DNA of 6,454 bases from positions 1-6,454 of the forward strand of contig CAMBYA010000144.1 in NCBI GenBank assembly GCA_945872035.1. Reading direction: 5' to 3'. Under the pieces are notes generated by a model. It was not told where the DNA came from. It worked only from the letters and a program-made list of their open reading frames with translations, and ran no database searches. Each line of letters opens with the position of its first letter. Position 1 is the first letter of the stretch. The DNA is from Rhizobium sp. Q54 (lineage in GTDB: Bacteria > Pseudomonadota > Alphaproteobacteria > SMXS01). This document shows positions 1-6,254 of the stretch, piece by piece. The translations under genes were made by a program, and so were the position numbers.

Positions 1-1065
1 GCCCGCCGCGTCGGCCAGCCTGTGGCGGTGCGCCTGGGTGTTGGCGACCAGCGCCCGCGGCAGGCGCTCGGACAGCTCGTCGAAGCGCTGCTGGCGCAGG
101 CCCAGCAGGGCGTTGAGGTCGGGCAGCGCCCGCGCCGCCGCCGTCAGCGCGGTGCGGCGCTCGTCCATCAGCCGGCGGGTGCCCTGCCGGTGCCGCCGTT
201 CCAGCCCGGCGATGCGGTCGAGCAGGTCCTCGCGCACCGGCACGGCCATTTCGGCGGCGGCGGTGGGCGTCGGCGCGCGCCGGTCGGAGGCGTGGTCGAT
301 CAAGGTGGTGTCGGTCTCGTGGCCCACGGCCGAGATCAGCGGGATCTGGCTGGCGGCGGCGGCGCGCACCACGATCTCCTCGTTGAACGCCCACAGATCC
401 TCGAGGCTGCCGCCGCCGCGCGCCACGATCAGCACGTCCGGGCGCGGCACCTTCCCGCCCGGCAAGAGGGCGTTGAAGCCGTTGATGGCGGCGGCCACCT
501 GCCCGGCGGCGTCCGGCCCCTGCACCAGCACCGGCCACACCAGCACGTGGCGCGGGAAGCGGTCGGCGAGGCGGTGCAGGATGTCGCGGATCACCGCGCC
601 GGTCGGCGAAGTGACGACGCCGATCACCGCCGGCAGATAGGGGATCGGCCGCTTGCGGGCGGCGTCGAACAGGCCCTCGGCGGCCAGTTTCCGGCGGCGT
701 TCCTCCAGCAGCGCCATCAGCGCGCCGGCGCCGGCCGGCTCCATGCTCTCGATCACCAGCTGGTATTCCGAGCGCGGGCCGTAGGTGGTGAGCTTGCCGG
801 TCACCACCACCTCCAGCCCGTCCTCGGGCCGGAACGTCAGGCGGCCGGTGGTGCCCTTCCACATCACCGCCTTCACCTTGGCGGCCTCGTCCTTCAGGCA
901 CATGTAGAGATGGCCCGAGCGGGCGGCCATGAATTCGGTGATCTCGCCGCGCACGCGCACGTGATCGAACCGCGTCTCCAGCGTCTTCCTGATGGCGTTG
1001 GAGAGTTCGCCGACCGAATATTCGGGGACGTTCGGCGACGCGCCGGCCGTGGGACTTGTGCTCAT
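1..1065 (-). CDS. xseA: Exodeoxyribonuclease VII large subunit, partial (C-terminus outside window)
   Basis: This subunit pairs with several copies of XseB to degrade single-stranded DNA to acid-soluble oligonucleotides in the cytoplasm. The visible 355 residues begin with an OB-fold DNA-binding region (about 15-110, starting [17 protein letters not shown]). The nuclease domain follows. It contains [12 protein letters not shown] (152-163), [15 protein letters not shown] (214-228) and [19 protein letters not shown] (245-263), then the family-typical [10 protein letters not shown]161, R216, H249 and D252 line up with E. coli residues reported as catalytic (D155, R205, H238, D241). The start is ATG at 1065-1063; an in-frame TAG lies three codons upstream, so no longer N-terminus is possible. 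No strong Shine-Dalgarno precedes it. The helical C-terminal region, perhaps 100 or more residues, lies beyond base 1. The gene is divergent from purD. The family is certain; the full length is unknown. Confidence 0.96.
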   Translation of the reverse strand, partial: MSTSPTAGASPNVPEYSVGELSNAIRKTLETRFDHVRVRGEITEFMAARSGHLYMCLKDEAAKVKAVMWKGTTGRLTFRPEDGLEVVVTGKLTTYGPRSEYQLVIESMEPAGAGALMALLEERRRKLAAEGLFDAARKRPIPYLPAVIGVVTSPTGAVIRDILHRLADRFPRHVLVWPVLVQGPDAAGQVAAAINGFNALLPGGKVPRPDVLIVARGGGSLEDLWAFNEEIVVRAAAASQIPLISAVGHETDTTLIDHASDRRAPTPTAAAEMAVPVREDLLDRIAGLERRHRQGTRRLMDERRTALTAAARALPDLNALLGLRQQRFDELSERLPRALVANTQAHRHRLADAAG

Positions 1066-1112
1066 GGAGGCCTATGCTACAAGAGCCGCTCCCCGGATGA
1101 AAGGAGAGCGGC
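1066..1112 (+). promoter_or_regulatory. Divergent xseA/purD spacer with purD ribosome binding site and a possible -10 element
   Basis: Only 47 bases separate the two divergent start codons, so promoters for both genes must lie here or inside the opposing coding sequences. On the plus strand AAGGAGAG (1101-1108) places AGGAG 6 bases before the purD ATG. TATGCT (1073-1078) matches a sigma70-type -10 at 4 of 6 positions and would give a leader of about 28 bases, but no good -35 is visible at the expected distance (around 1050). The ribosome binding site is clear; the promoter is tentative. Confidence 0.4.
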
Positions 1113-2378
1113 ATGAAGGTTCTCGTCGTCGGCTCGGGCGGCCGCGAGCACGCCCTCTGCTGGGCGATTGCCGCCTCGCCCCTGTGCACCAAGCTGTATT
1201 GCGCGCCCGGCAACGCCGGCATCGCGCGCGACGCCGAATGCGTGCCGGTCGCCGCCGAGGACCTGGACGGAATCGTGAGCTTCTGCAACGACGAGGCCAT
1301 CGACTTCGTGGTCGTCGGACCCGAAGTGCCGCTGGTCATGGGCCTGGTCGACCGGCTGGCCGAGGCCGGCATCATGGCGTTCGGACCGCGTGCCGACGCG
1401 GCGGCGCTCGAAGGCTCCAAGGGCTTCACCAAGGACCTTTGCGCCAAGTATGGCATCCCCACCGCCGCCTATGGCCGCTTCGCCGACGCGGCCTCGGCCC
1501 GCGCGTTCGTCAAGGAAAAGGGCGCGCCCATCGTGGTGAAAGCCGACGGCCTCGCCGCCGGCAAGGGCGTGATCATGGCCGAAACCGAAGACCAGGCCAT
1601 CGCTGCCATCGACGAGATCTTCGGCGGCAAGTTCGGCGCGGCGGGCGCCGAGGTGGTGGTCGAGGAATGGATGATCGGCGAGGAGGCCAGCTTCTTCGCG
1701 CTGGTCGACGGCGAGCACGCGCTGGCGCTTGCCACCGCCCAGGACCACAAGCGGGCCTTCGACGGCGACACCGGCCCCAACACCGGCGGCATGGGCGCCT
1801 ACTCGCCCGCGCCGGTGATGACCCAGGCGATGATCGACGCCACCATGGACCGCATCATCCGCCCCACCGTCGCCGCCATGAACGCCGAGGGCCGCCAATT
1901 CCGCGGCGTGCTGTTCGCCGGGCTGATGATCACCGACAAGGGCCCGCAACTGATCGAATACAACGCCCGCTTCGGCGACCCCGAATGCCAGGTGCTGATG
2001 ATGCGCCTCAAGTCCGACATCCTGCCCGCGCTGATCGCGTCGGCCGATGGCCAGCTCGCCAACTTCGACCTGCGCTGGCACGACGAGCCCGCGCTCGCCG
2101 TTGTGATGGCGGCCAACGGCTATCCGGGCGACTACCAGAAGGGCACCGTCATCGGCGGCCTGGACGAGGCAGGCCAGGACGGCGTCCAGGTGTTCCACGC
2201 CGGCACCGCGCTGAAGGACGGCAAGGTCGTCGCCAATGGCGGCCGGGTGCTCGCCGTCACCGCCATGGGCGCGACCATCGCCGAGGCGCGGAAGAAGGCC
2301 TACGAGGCCGTCGACAGGATCGACTGGCCCAATGGTTTCTGCCGCCGGGACATCGGCTGGCGGGCGGTGGGACGGTAG
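1113..2378 (+). CDS. purD: Phosphoribosylamine--glycine ligase (GAR synthetase)
   Basis: PurD joins phosphoribosylamine to glycine with ATP to make glycinamide ribonucleotide, the second step of de novo purine synthesis in the cytoplasm. The 421-residue product has the usual length. The N-terminal domain opens [15 protein letters not shown] (1-15) and contains APGNAGIA (31-38). The ATP-grasp region has [13 protein letters not shown] (141-153) and [14 protein letters not shown] (182-195). [13 protein letters not shown] (220-232) is typical of the family, and the signature RFGDPECQ is at 286-293. The C-terminal domain ends near residue 421. The ATG at 1113 sits 6 bases after AGGAG and gives the canonical family N-terminus. 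It is divergent from xseA and is followed after 14 bases by a small exported-looking protein, which may share its transcript. No other pur gene is in the window, so purD stands apart from any purine operon here. Confidence 0.97.
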   Translation: MKVLVVGSGGREHALCWAIAASPLCTKLYCAPGNAGIARDAECVPVAAEDLDGIVSFCNDEAIDFVVVGPEVPLVMGLVDRLAEAGIMAFGPRADAAALEGSKGFTKDLCAKYGIPTAAYGRFADAASARAFVKEKGAPIVVKADGLAAGKGVIMAETEDQAIAAIDEIFGGKFGAAGAEVVVEEWMIGEEASFFALVDGEHALALATAQDHKRAFDGDTGPNTGGMGAYSPAPVMTQAMIDATMDRIIRPTVAAMNAEGRQFRGVLFAGLMITDKGPQLIEYNARFGDPECQVLMMRLKSDILPALIASADGQLANFDLRWHDEPALAVVMAANGYPGDYQKGTVIGGLDEAGQDGVQVFHAGTALKDGKVVANGGRVLAVTAMGATIAEARKKAYEAVDRIDWPNGFCRRDIGWRAVGR

Positions 2379-2392
2379 AGGAAAGAGGCACA

Positions 2393-2788
2393 ATGTTCGC
2401 CACAGTGATCCTCGCAGCTGCACTCTCTGGGCTTCCTGCCCCCATAACCGGCGATTTCGATTTCGACGGAAGGCCTGATCTAGCGGCCTTCGTGCAGACG
2501 CCCGGGGGCGGGCAGGAAATCATCATCCGACGGGGTGCGGCGGGGCACCCTTCTGTCGTCGTCGAGCGCTATGATCCGCCTGGGGTTAATGATCCGTTTC
2601 TCGACACCGCAAAATCCGGCAGGTTCGAAACGTGGTGCGGCAAGGGTGGTGGATCCGATGACGAGCCCTGTGCGAGAACTTTCGTCGATCTGCGGGGCGG
2701 CGAACTCATGTTTGGCAACAAGGAGGCGTCGGCTTCGGTTGTAATCTGGACCGGAGAGGCGTTTGATGCAGTTCTGATATCCGACTAA
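2393..2788 (+). CDS. Small putative exported protein with a calcium-loop-like DxDxDG motif, function unknown
   Basis: I cannot assign a function to this 131-residue product. The N-terminus MFATVILAAALSGLPAPITG is short, hydrophobic and signal-like, with possible cleavage near residues 16-18, but it lacks a basic n-region. Directly after it comes GDFDFDGRPDLAAF (20-33), the acidic D-x-D-x-D-G-x-x-D pattern of FG-GAP/VCBS or EF-hand-like calcium loops (D21, D23, D25, D29), present once only. WCGKGGG (81-87) and EPCARTF (91-97) carry the only two cysteines (C82, C93), which could form a disulfide outside the cytoplasm. The C-terminus is VVIWTGEAFDAVLISD. The ATG at 2393 follows GAGG (2385-2388) and begins 14 bases after the purD stop. 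Hand-counted GC over 2401-2760 is about 61% (221 of 360), apparently lower than most of purD. The coding call rests on the ribosome binding site and protein character. Confidence 0.72.
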   Translation: MFATVILAAALSGLPAPITGDFDFDGRPDLAAFVQTPGGGQEIIIRRGAAGHPSVVVERYDPPGVNDPFLDTAKSGRFETWCGKGGGSDDEPCARTFVDLRGGELMFGNKEASASVVIWTGEAFDAVLISD

Positions 2789-2822
2789 CGCCGCTGTTGC
2801 CGAAATTGATTGCCGCTTGCTA

Positions 2823-3668
2823 TCACGTCAGCCCATAGAGCCTGTCGCCCACCGCGATCACGCCCTCGTTGACGGCGCAGGCATGGACGCCGGCGATCAC
2901 CGACATCATCTCGCCCGGGGCGAAGGTGATGCTGCGGGCCTTGACCGGCGCGGCGGCGGCGAACACCGCCGGGTCGCGCGGCAGGTCGGCCTGGGCCAGC
3001 GTGGTCATCACGCAGCGCGGCGTCGGGTCGATGAACTTCATCTCCAGCGGGCCGACGGCAGCGCTGGAGCCCGGCCATTCGTGCTCGGCCAGGCCGTCGC
3101 CCGCGATCAGGATGTTGGGCCGGAAGCGGCGCGGGTCGAACCGGCTGTCGGGCGCCCGCGCGGCCAGGCTGTCCAGCGTGGTGGTGCTCAGCACATGGAT
3201 CGGCGCGAAGTCGAGGAATGTGCCGGGCGCGGCCAGCCCCAGCGCTTCCTGCCGCACGTCCTTGGCGCTGCCCAGCTCGCCCTCGGTGCGGTCGGCCTCG
3301 CGCTCGGCGGCGGCGGGCGGCTTCGAGATCAGCCGCACCTCGCGTCCCAGAAAGGCCGACAGCAGGTCGTCGACGGCGTCGTTGGTGCTGGCGATCTCGG
3401 TACCGTCGGGAAACACGATGCGGATCGGCGGCAGCGGCCGGCCCGGCTCTGGCTCGGCGATGAACGCGGCGCGGCAGGTCAGCAGCTTGCCCCACTTGGT
3501 GGGGTGCTTGGCGCTGGCGACGATGCCGGTCACCATGTCGAGCACCGCATAGGCCCGGTCGCCCAGCATTCCCTTTTCATCGAACCATGCGCTATCGAGC
3601 ATCTCGCCCTGCATGGACTTCACCGGATGGCGCCACAGCGCCTTCACTCGTCCCGAACCAATCGTCAC
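2823..3668 (-). CDS. MOSC domain-containing protein (YcbX/mARC-like, no ferredoxin domain)
   Basis: MOSC proteins bind molybdenum cofactor or transfer sulfur through a conserved cysteine; YcbX and eukaryotic mARC reduce N-hydroxylated compounds. The 281 residues comprise an N-terminal MOSC beta-barrel domain (about 4-115, with RHPVKSMQGE at 13-22 and GDRAYAVLD at 36-44) and a MOSC domain (about 150-278). The latter has FAPIHVLSTTTLDSL, RFRPNILIAG (181-190), PTPRCVMTTLAQ (215-226) and the closing NEGVIAVGDRLYG. C219 in the PRC motif sits where mARC proteins bind the molybdenum cofactor. Unlike E. coli YcbX there is no C-terminal 2Fe-2S domain, so any redox partner must be a separate protein. 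The start is GTG (3668-3666), 6 bases after AGGAG on the minus strand, giving MTIGSGRVKALWRHPVKS. It is convergent with the small exported protein (34-base gap) and divergent from the phosphotransferase. The substrate is unknown. Confidence 0.9.
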   Translation of the reverse strand: MTIGSGRVKALWRHPVKSMQGEMLDSAWFDEKGMLGDRAYAVLDMVTGIVASAKHPTKWGKLLTCRAAFIAEPEPGRPLPPIRIVFPDGTEIASTNDAVDDLLSAFLGREVRLISKPPAAAEREADRTEGELGSAKDVRQEALGLAAPGTFLDFAPIHVLSTTTLDSLAARAPDSRFDPRRFRPNILIAGDGLAEHEWPGSSAAVGPLEMKFIDPTPRCVMTTLAQADLPRDPAVFAAAAPVKARSITFAPGEMMSVIAGVHACAVNEGVIAVGDRLYGLT

Positions 3669-3673
3669 GCCGT

Positions 3674-3679
3674 ACTCCT
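3674..3679 (-). promoter_or_regulatory. Ribosome binding site fixing the GTG start of the MOSC gene
   Basis: Read on the minus strand this is AGGAGT, with AGGAG ending 6 bases before the GTG at 3668-3666. It is the best Shine-Dalgarno match near this gene and supports GTG as the initiator, because the first in-frame ATG would remove part of the conserved N-terminal domain. Confidence 0.7.
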
Positions 3680-3747
3680 GTGCCTTGGCCTACGGTGACC
3701 CGGATGGCCCGCTTAGTCCAATAGGGACAATGACGTAGGTCCGCCGC

Positions 3748-3775
3748 TTTACAGCCCGCCGATTTGCGCTAAAAA
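3748..3775 (+). promoter_or_regulatory. Candidate sigma70-type promoter for the APH-like phosphotransferase gene
   Basis: TTTACA (3748-3753) matches the -35 consensus at 5 of 6 positions. A 16-base spacer separates it from TAAAAA (3770-3775), which matches the -10 consensus at 4 of 6. Transcription would begin near 3782, leaving a leader of about 40 bases before the ATG at 3822. The A-rich run at 3771-3776 stands out in a GC-rich background. This is inferred from consensus similarity only. Confidence 0.4.
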
Positions 3776-3821
3776 AGGCCATGCCCGCCGGGCACAACGA
3801 ACCTGCATCACGGGGACAGGC

Positions 3822-4892
3822 ATGGCGATCGACCGCGCGACCGAATTTTCCGGCACCCAGGAGGTGCGCGAGCAGCACCGCTTCGACGTTTCGAAGCTGC
3901 AGGCGTTCATGGAAAAGAACGTCGAGGGCTTCTCCGGCCAGCTCAACGTGGCCCAGTTCAAGGGCGGCCAGTCCAATCCCACCTTCATGCTCGACGCCGG
4001 CGGCAAGCGCTACGTCATGCGCCGCAAGCCGCCGGGCGAGCTGCTCAAATCGGCCCACGCCGTCGACCGCGAGTACAAGGTGATCACCGCGCTGGGCAAG
4101 ACCGACGTGCCGGTGCCGAAGACCTATGCGCTGTGCACCGATGACAGCGTCGTCGGCACCTGGTTCTACATCATGGATTGCCTCGACGGCCGCATCTTCT
4201 GGACGCCGGACCTGCCGGAAGTACCGAAGGAAGGGCGCCTGGCCATCTACGAGGGCATGGTCGACGCGCTGGCGCGCCTGCACAAGGCCGACTTCCGCGC
4301 CATCGGTCTCGAGGATTTCGGCAAGGCCAGCGACTACATCGCCCGCCAGATCCATGTCTGGTCGAAGCAGTACCGGCTGTCCGAGACCGAAGAGATCGAG
4401 GCCATGAACAAGCTGATGGACTGGCTGCCGGCCAATCTGCCGCCGGACCACGGCCCCTGCGTCGTCCACGGCGACTTCCGGCTCGACAACATGATCTTCC
4501 ACCCGACCGAGCCGCGGGTGATCGGCATCCTGGACTGGGAGCTGTCGACCATCGGCGATCCCATGGCCGACTTCAGCTACAACTGCATGCCCTATCACCT
4601 GGTGTCGCAGGCCAACACCACCGGCCTCGTCCACCGCGACGTGCGCGAGCTGGGGATTCCCACCGAGGACGAGTACATCCGGATGTATTGCGAGCGCACC
4701 GGACGTGCGGGGATCGACAACTGGGACTATTATCTCGTCTACAACATCTTCCGGCTGGCGGCGATTTCCCAGGGCATCATGGGAAGGGTGAAGGCCGGCA
4801 CGGCGGCGAGCGCCAAGGCGGCCGAATCCGGCCGGCAGGCGCGGCCCCTTGCAGAAAAGGCATGGGAGATGGCCCGCAAGATCGGGGCCTGA
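3822..4892 (+). CDS. Phosphotransferase family protein (APH/choline kinase fold, ACAD10/ACAD11 N-terminal-domain-like)
   Basis: This 356-residue protein has the aminoglycoside-phosphotransferase/protein-kinase-like fold. The N-lobe has KGGQSNPTFML (48-57, nucleotide-binding loop position), RYVMRRKPPGELL (63-75) and a likely helix-C glutamate in DREYKV (82-87). The catalytic loop is VVHGDFRLDNMIF (214-226), with D218 as probable base and N223 as metal ligand. GILDWELSTIGDPMADF (235-251) supplies the second metal-binding aspartate, D238. The RRKPPGELL and LDWELSTIGDP wording is characteristic of the domain at the N-terminus of ACAD10/ACAD11, enzymes that phosphorylate 4-hydroxyacyl-CoAs during hydroxy-acid breakdown; bacterial homologues often sit near acyl-CoA dehydrogenase genes. 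None is visible here. The ATG at 3822 follows a weak GGGGACAGG. Antibiotic resistance is unlikely. The kinase fold is secure and the substrate is inferred from the family. Confidence 0.92.
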   Translation: MAIDRATEFSGTQEVREQHRFDVSKLQAFMEKNVEGFSGQLNVAQFKGGQSNPTFMLDAGGKRYVMRRKPPGELLKSAHAVDREYKVITALGKTDVPVPKTYALCTDDSVVGTWFYIMDCLDGRIFWTPDLPEVPKEGRLAIYEGMVDALARLHKADFRAIGLEDFGKASDYIARQIHVWSKQYRLSETEEIEAMNKLMDWLPANLPPDHGPCVVHGDFRLDNMIFHPTEPRVIGILDWELSTIGDPMADFSYNCMPYHLVSQANTTGLVHRDVRELGIPTEDEYIRMYCERTGRAGIDNWDYYLVYNIFRLAAISQGIMGRVKAGTAASAKAAESGRQARPLAEKAWEMARKIGA

Positions 4893-5018
4893 CCGCCACT
4901 TCGGGCTGTCAATCGGCGGCTCTTGCCGGTAACAAGCTGCGCGAAACGGCGGGCAGTCTGGGGGCGTCCTCAGGCGTGGCGCGGCCGTCGGCTGCTCCGC
5001 ACCGCCAAGTGAACGACC

Positions 5019-5023
5019 AGGAG
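5019..5023 (+). promoter_or_regulatory. Ribosome binding site of ppa
   Basis: AGGAG lies 5 bases before the ATG at 5029 and fixes the start of the pyrophosphatase. The rest of the 136-base spacer from 4893 shows no convincing promoter or terminator, so ppa may be transcribed from an unrecognised promoter here or by read-through from the phosphotransferase gene. Confidence 0.7.
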
Positions 5024-5028
5024 CGCAG

Positions 5029-5565
5029 ATGAACCTCGACAGGATCACGGCCGGCGTCAATCCGCCCGGCGACATCAACGTCATCATCGAGATCCCGCTG
5101 GGCGGGGTGCCGGTGAAGTACGAGCTGGACAAGGAGTCGGGCGCCCTGTTCGTCGACCGTTTCCTGCACACCGCCATGTACTATCCGGGGAATTACGGCT
5201 TCATCCCGCATACCCTGTCCATGGACGGCGACCCGTGCGACGTGGTGGTGATCAGCCAGGTGCCGGTGGTGCCGGGCGCGGTGATCCGCTGCCGCCCGAT
5301 CGGCGCGCTGGTGATGCAGGACGAGGCCGGCGCCGACGAGAAGATCCTCGCCGTGCCGGTGGACGCGCTCCACCCGTTCTACACCGGCATCAAGTCGTAC
5401 CGCGACCTGCCGCCGATCCTGGTCGAGCAGATCGGCCACTTCTTCCAGCACTACAAGGACCTGGAGAAGGGCAAGTGGGTGACCATCGCCAAGTGGCTCG
5501 ACGTCGAGGAGGCCCAGCAGCTGGTGCTCGACGGCATGGCGGCGGCGAAGGCCGCCAAGGGCTGA
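5029..5565 (+). CDS. ppa: Inorganic pyrophosphatase, family I
   Basis: Ppa hydrolyses pyrophosphate to two phosphates with Mg2+ in the cytoplasm, pulling nucleotide, aminoacyl-tRNA and acyl-CoA synthesis forward. The 178-residue length is normal for bacterial hexameric enzymes. All active-site residues I know from E. coli are present one position later: E21, K30, R44, Y56, D66, D68, D71, D98, D103, K105, Y142 and K143. The metal site is DGDPCDVVV (66-74); Cys70 replaces the aliphatic residue in the classical D-x-D-P-[LIVMF]-D signature, which should not affect catalysis. The product ends in a lysine/alanine-rich tail (AAAKAAKG). The ATG is supported by AGGAG 5 bases upstream and the typical MNLDRI start. 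It lies 136 bases after the phosphotransferase gene on the same strand and is separated from the NTF2-fold genes by a 170-base leader. Confidence 0.98.
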   Translation: MNLDRITAGVNPPGDINVIIEIPLGGVPVKYELDKESGALFVDRFLHTAMYYPGNYGFIPHTLSMDGDPCDVVVISQVPVVPGAVIRCRPIGALVMQDEAGADEKILAVPVDALHPFYTGIKSYRDLPPILVEQIGHFFQHYKDLEKGKWVTIAKWLDVEEAQQLVLDGMAAAKAAKG

Positions 5566-5575
5566 GCACCTGGCC

Positions 5576-5592
5576 GCGCGAAGCCGTCGCGC
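5576..5592 (+). terminator. Weak hairpin downstream of ppa, possible 3' end structure
   Basis: GCGCGA (5576-5581) and TCGCGC (5587-5592) form a perfect 6-base-pair stem with a 5-base loop, starting 10 bases after the ppa stop codon. No T-run follows, so it is not a classical intrinsic terminator. It could stabilise the mRNA end or assist Rho-dependent termination. In such GC-rich sequence, stems of this size also occur by chance. Confidence 0.25.
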
Positions 5593-5607
5593 CGGCGGTC
5601 CGATTGC

Positions 5608-5613
5608 TATAAA
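5608..5613 (+). promoter_or_regulatory. Isolated -10-like element in the leader before the NTF2-fold genes
   Basis: TATAAA lies in an AT-rich island (5603-5624) that contrasts with its GC-rich surroundings between ppa and the SnoaL-like gene. It matches the -10 consensus at 5 of 6 positions, but the bases about 17 upstream (near 5585-5590) do not resemble a -35. If used, transcripts would start near 5620 and carry about 115 bases of leader, including the hairpin at 5691-5717. Confidence 0.28.
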
Positions 5614-5690
5614 TTGGTAACATTCCGTGCGGCCCGGCGTTATTTGCACGGCTTCATTTCGGCGAGGCCTGGATTAGATCAGATGGGGAG

Positions 5691-5717
5691 CGCGTTCCGC
5701 TGGGGAGCAGGAACGCG
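5691..5717 (+). other. Strong hairpin in the mRNA leader of the SnoaL-like gene
   Basis: CGCGTTCC (5691-5698) pairs perfectly with GGAACGCG (5710-5717). Inside it GCT (5699-5701) pairs with AGC (5706-5708), leaving a GGGG tetraloop (5702-5705) and a single bulged A (5709), so 11 base pairs in total. It is followed by GATAAC and then the ribosome binding site GGGAG (5724-5728), and has no T-run. A leader mRNA structure affecting stability or translation fits better than a terminator. On DNA the same arms could be an operator. Confidence 0.5.
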
Positions 5718-5735
5718 GATAACGGGAGAGTTGCC

Positions 5736-6254
5736 ATGCCCAACGGACAGGGTGCGAGCGATCCGCTCGACGCCGTGCTTGCGCGCCAGGCGCTGCACGA
5801 CCTCAACGCGCTGTATGGCCGCGCGCTCGACCGATGCGACCTGCCGTTGCTGACCAGCCTGTTCCATCCGGACGCCACCGCGTCCTTCGGCATCCTGGAA
5901 ACCACCGCCGCGGAGTTCTGCCCCAGCGTGCTCGATGTCATGGGTGCGCTGCGGCGGACGGCGCACAGCCTTGCCAACGAGTGGTTCGACATCAGGGGCG
6001 ACCATGCGGCGGGCGAGTACTACCTGTTCTCGGCGTTCAGCTACGAGGAGGGCGGCAACGGGGTCGAAGGCTTCGTCGGCGGACGTTATGCCGCCCAGTT
6101 CGAACGGCGCGGCGGAGCCTGGAAATATTCACACCTGATGCTGGTGATGGACTGGAACATGAATAATCCATCCACCGCCCAGTGGCACCTGCGGTTCGGC
6201 GTGCGCGGCGACCGCAAGCCCGCCGACCTGCTCTACAGCGGGTTGTTCCTGTGA
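5736..6254 (+). CDS. SnoaL-like / nuclear transport factor 2-fold protein
   Basis: The 172-residue product fits the SnoaL-like branch of the NTF2 superfamily, alpha-plus-beta cone-fold proteins that include polyketide cyclases, scytalone dehydratase, steroid isomerases and non-catalytic ligand binders. An N-terminal helix RQALHDLNALYGRALDRCD (17-35) leads into LPLLTSLFHPDATASFG (36-52), the typical helix followed by the FHPDA turn. AAEFC is at 58-62. TAHSLANEWFDIRGDHAAGEYY (75-96) is the conserved His-x-x-x-Asn and beta-strand region, and YAAQFERRGGAWKYSHLMLVMDW (118-140) is the curved-sheet core. There is no signal peptide, so it is presumably cytoplasmic. The ATG at 5736 follows GGGAG by 7 bases. 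Its stop overlaps the next gene's GTG in GTGA, indicating translational coupling. The fold is likely; reaction and ligand are unknown. Confidence 0.82.
   Translation: MPNGQGASDPLDAVLARQALHDLNALYGRALDRCDLPLLTSLFHPDATASFGILETTAAEFCPSVLDVMGALRRTAHSLANEWFDIRGDHAAGEYYLFSAFSYEEGGNGVEGFVGGRYAAQFERRGGAWKYSHLMLVMDWNMNNPSTAQWHLRFGVRGDRKPADLLYSGLFL

Noticed and set aside
22..1116. Open frames of 364 and 200 codons on the plus strand across the first kilobase
   Set aside because: They lie opposite xseA, whose minus-strand frame shows clear family motifs. The translations are rich in Arg, Gly, His and Ala with no recognisable domain, as expected for the antisense of GC-rich coding DNA.
992..2392. Upstream part of a 598-codon plus-strand frame that ends at 2788
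   Set aside because: Before 2393 it runs out of frame through purD and gives an Arg-rich nonsense translation. Only the 131 codons from ATG 2393 look like a real protein with its own ribosome binding site.
1077..2423. Minus-strand open frame of 448 codons opposite purD
   Set aside because: Low-complexity Gly/Ala/Asp/His translation, fully explained as the shadow of purD.
2789..2822. Bidirectional terminator between the convergent genes
   Set aside because: The 34-base gap contains no inverted repeat long enough and no T-run, so no terminator can be supported.
3771..3795. GC-rich dyad followed by a T-run when read on the minus strand, resembling an intrinsic terminator
   Set aside because: Six bases separate the stem from the T-run, the stem is short, and no minus-strand gene ends there. 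The A-run is better explained as part of a plus-strand promoter.
3822..4892. Aminoglycoside resistance gene
   Set aside because: The fold matches APH enzymes, but the RRKPPGELL and LDWELSTIGDP motifs point to the ACAD10/11-like housekeeping group, and there is no mobile-element context.
4893..5028. Possible small gene or RNA in the 136-base spacer before ppa
   Set aside because: Apart from the ppa ribosome binding site I see no start with a ribosome binding site, no domain-like peptide and no strong hairpin. The frame open across it is a shadow of the phosphotransferase gene.
3690..5177. Minus-strand open frame of 495 codons opposite the phosphotransferase and ppa
   Set aside because: Shadow of two well-identified plus-strand genes; no domain and an atypical composition.
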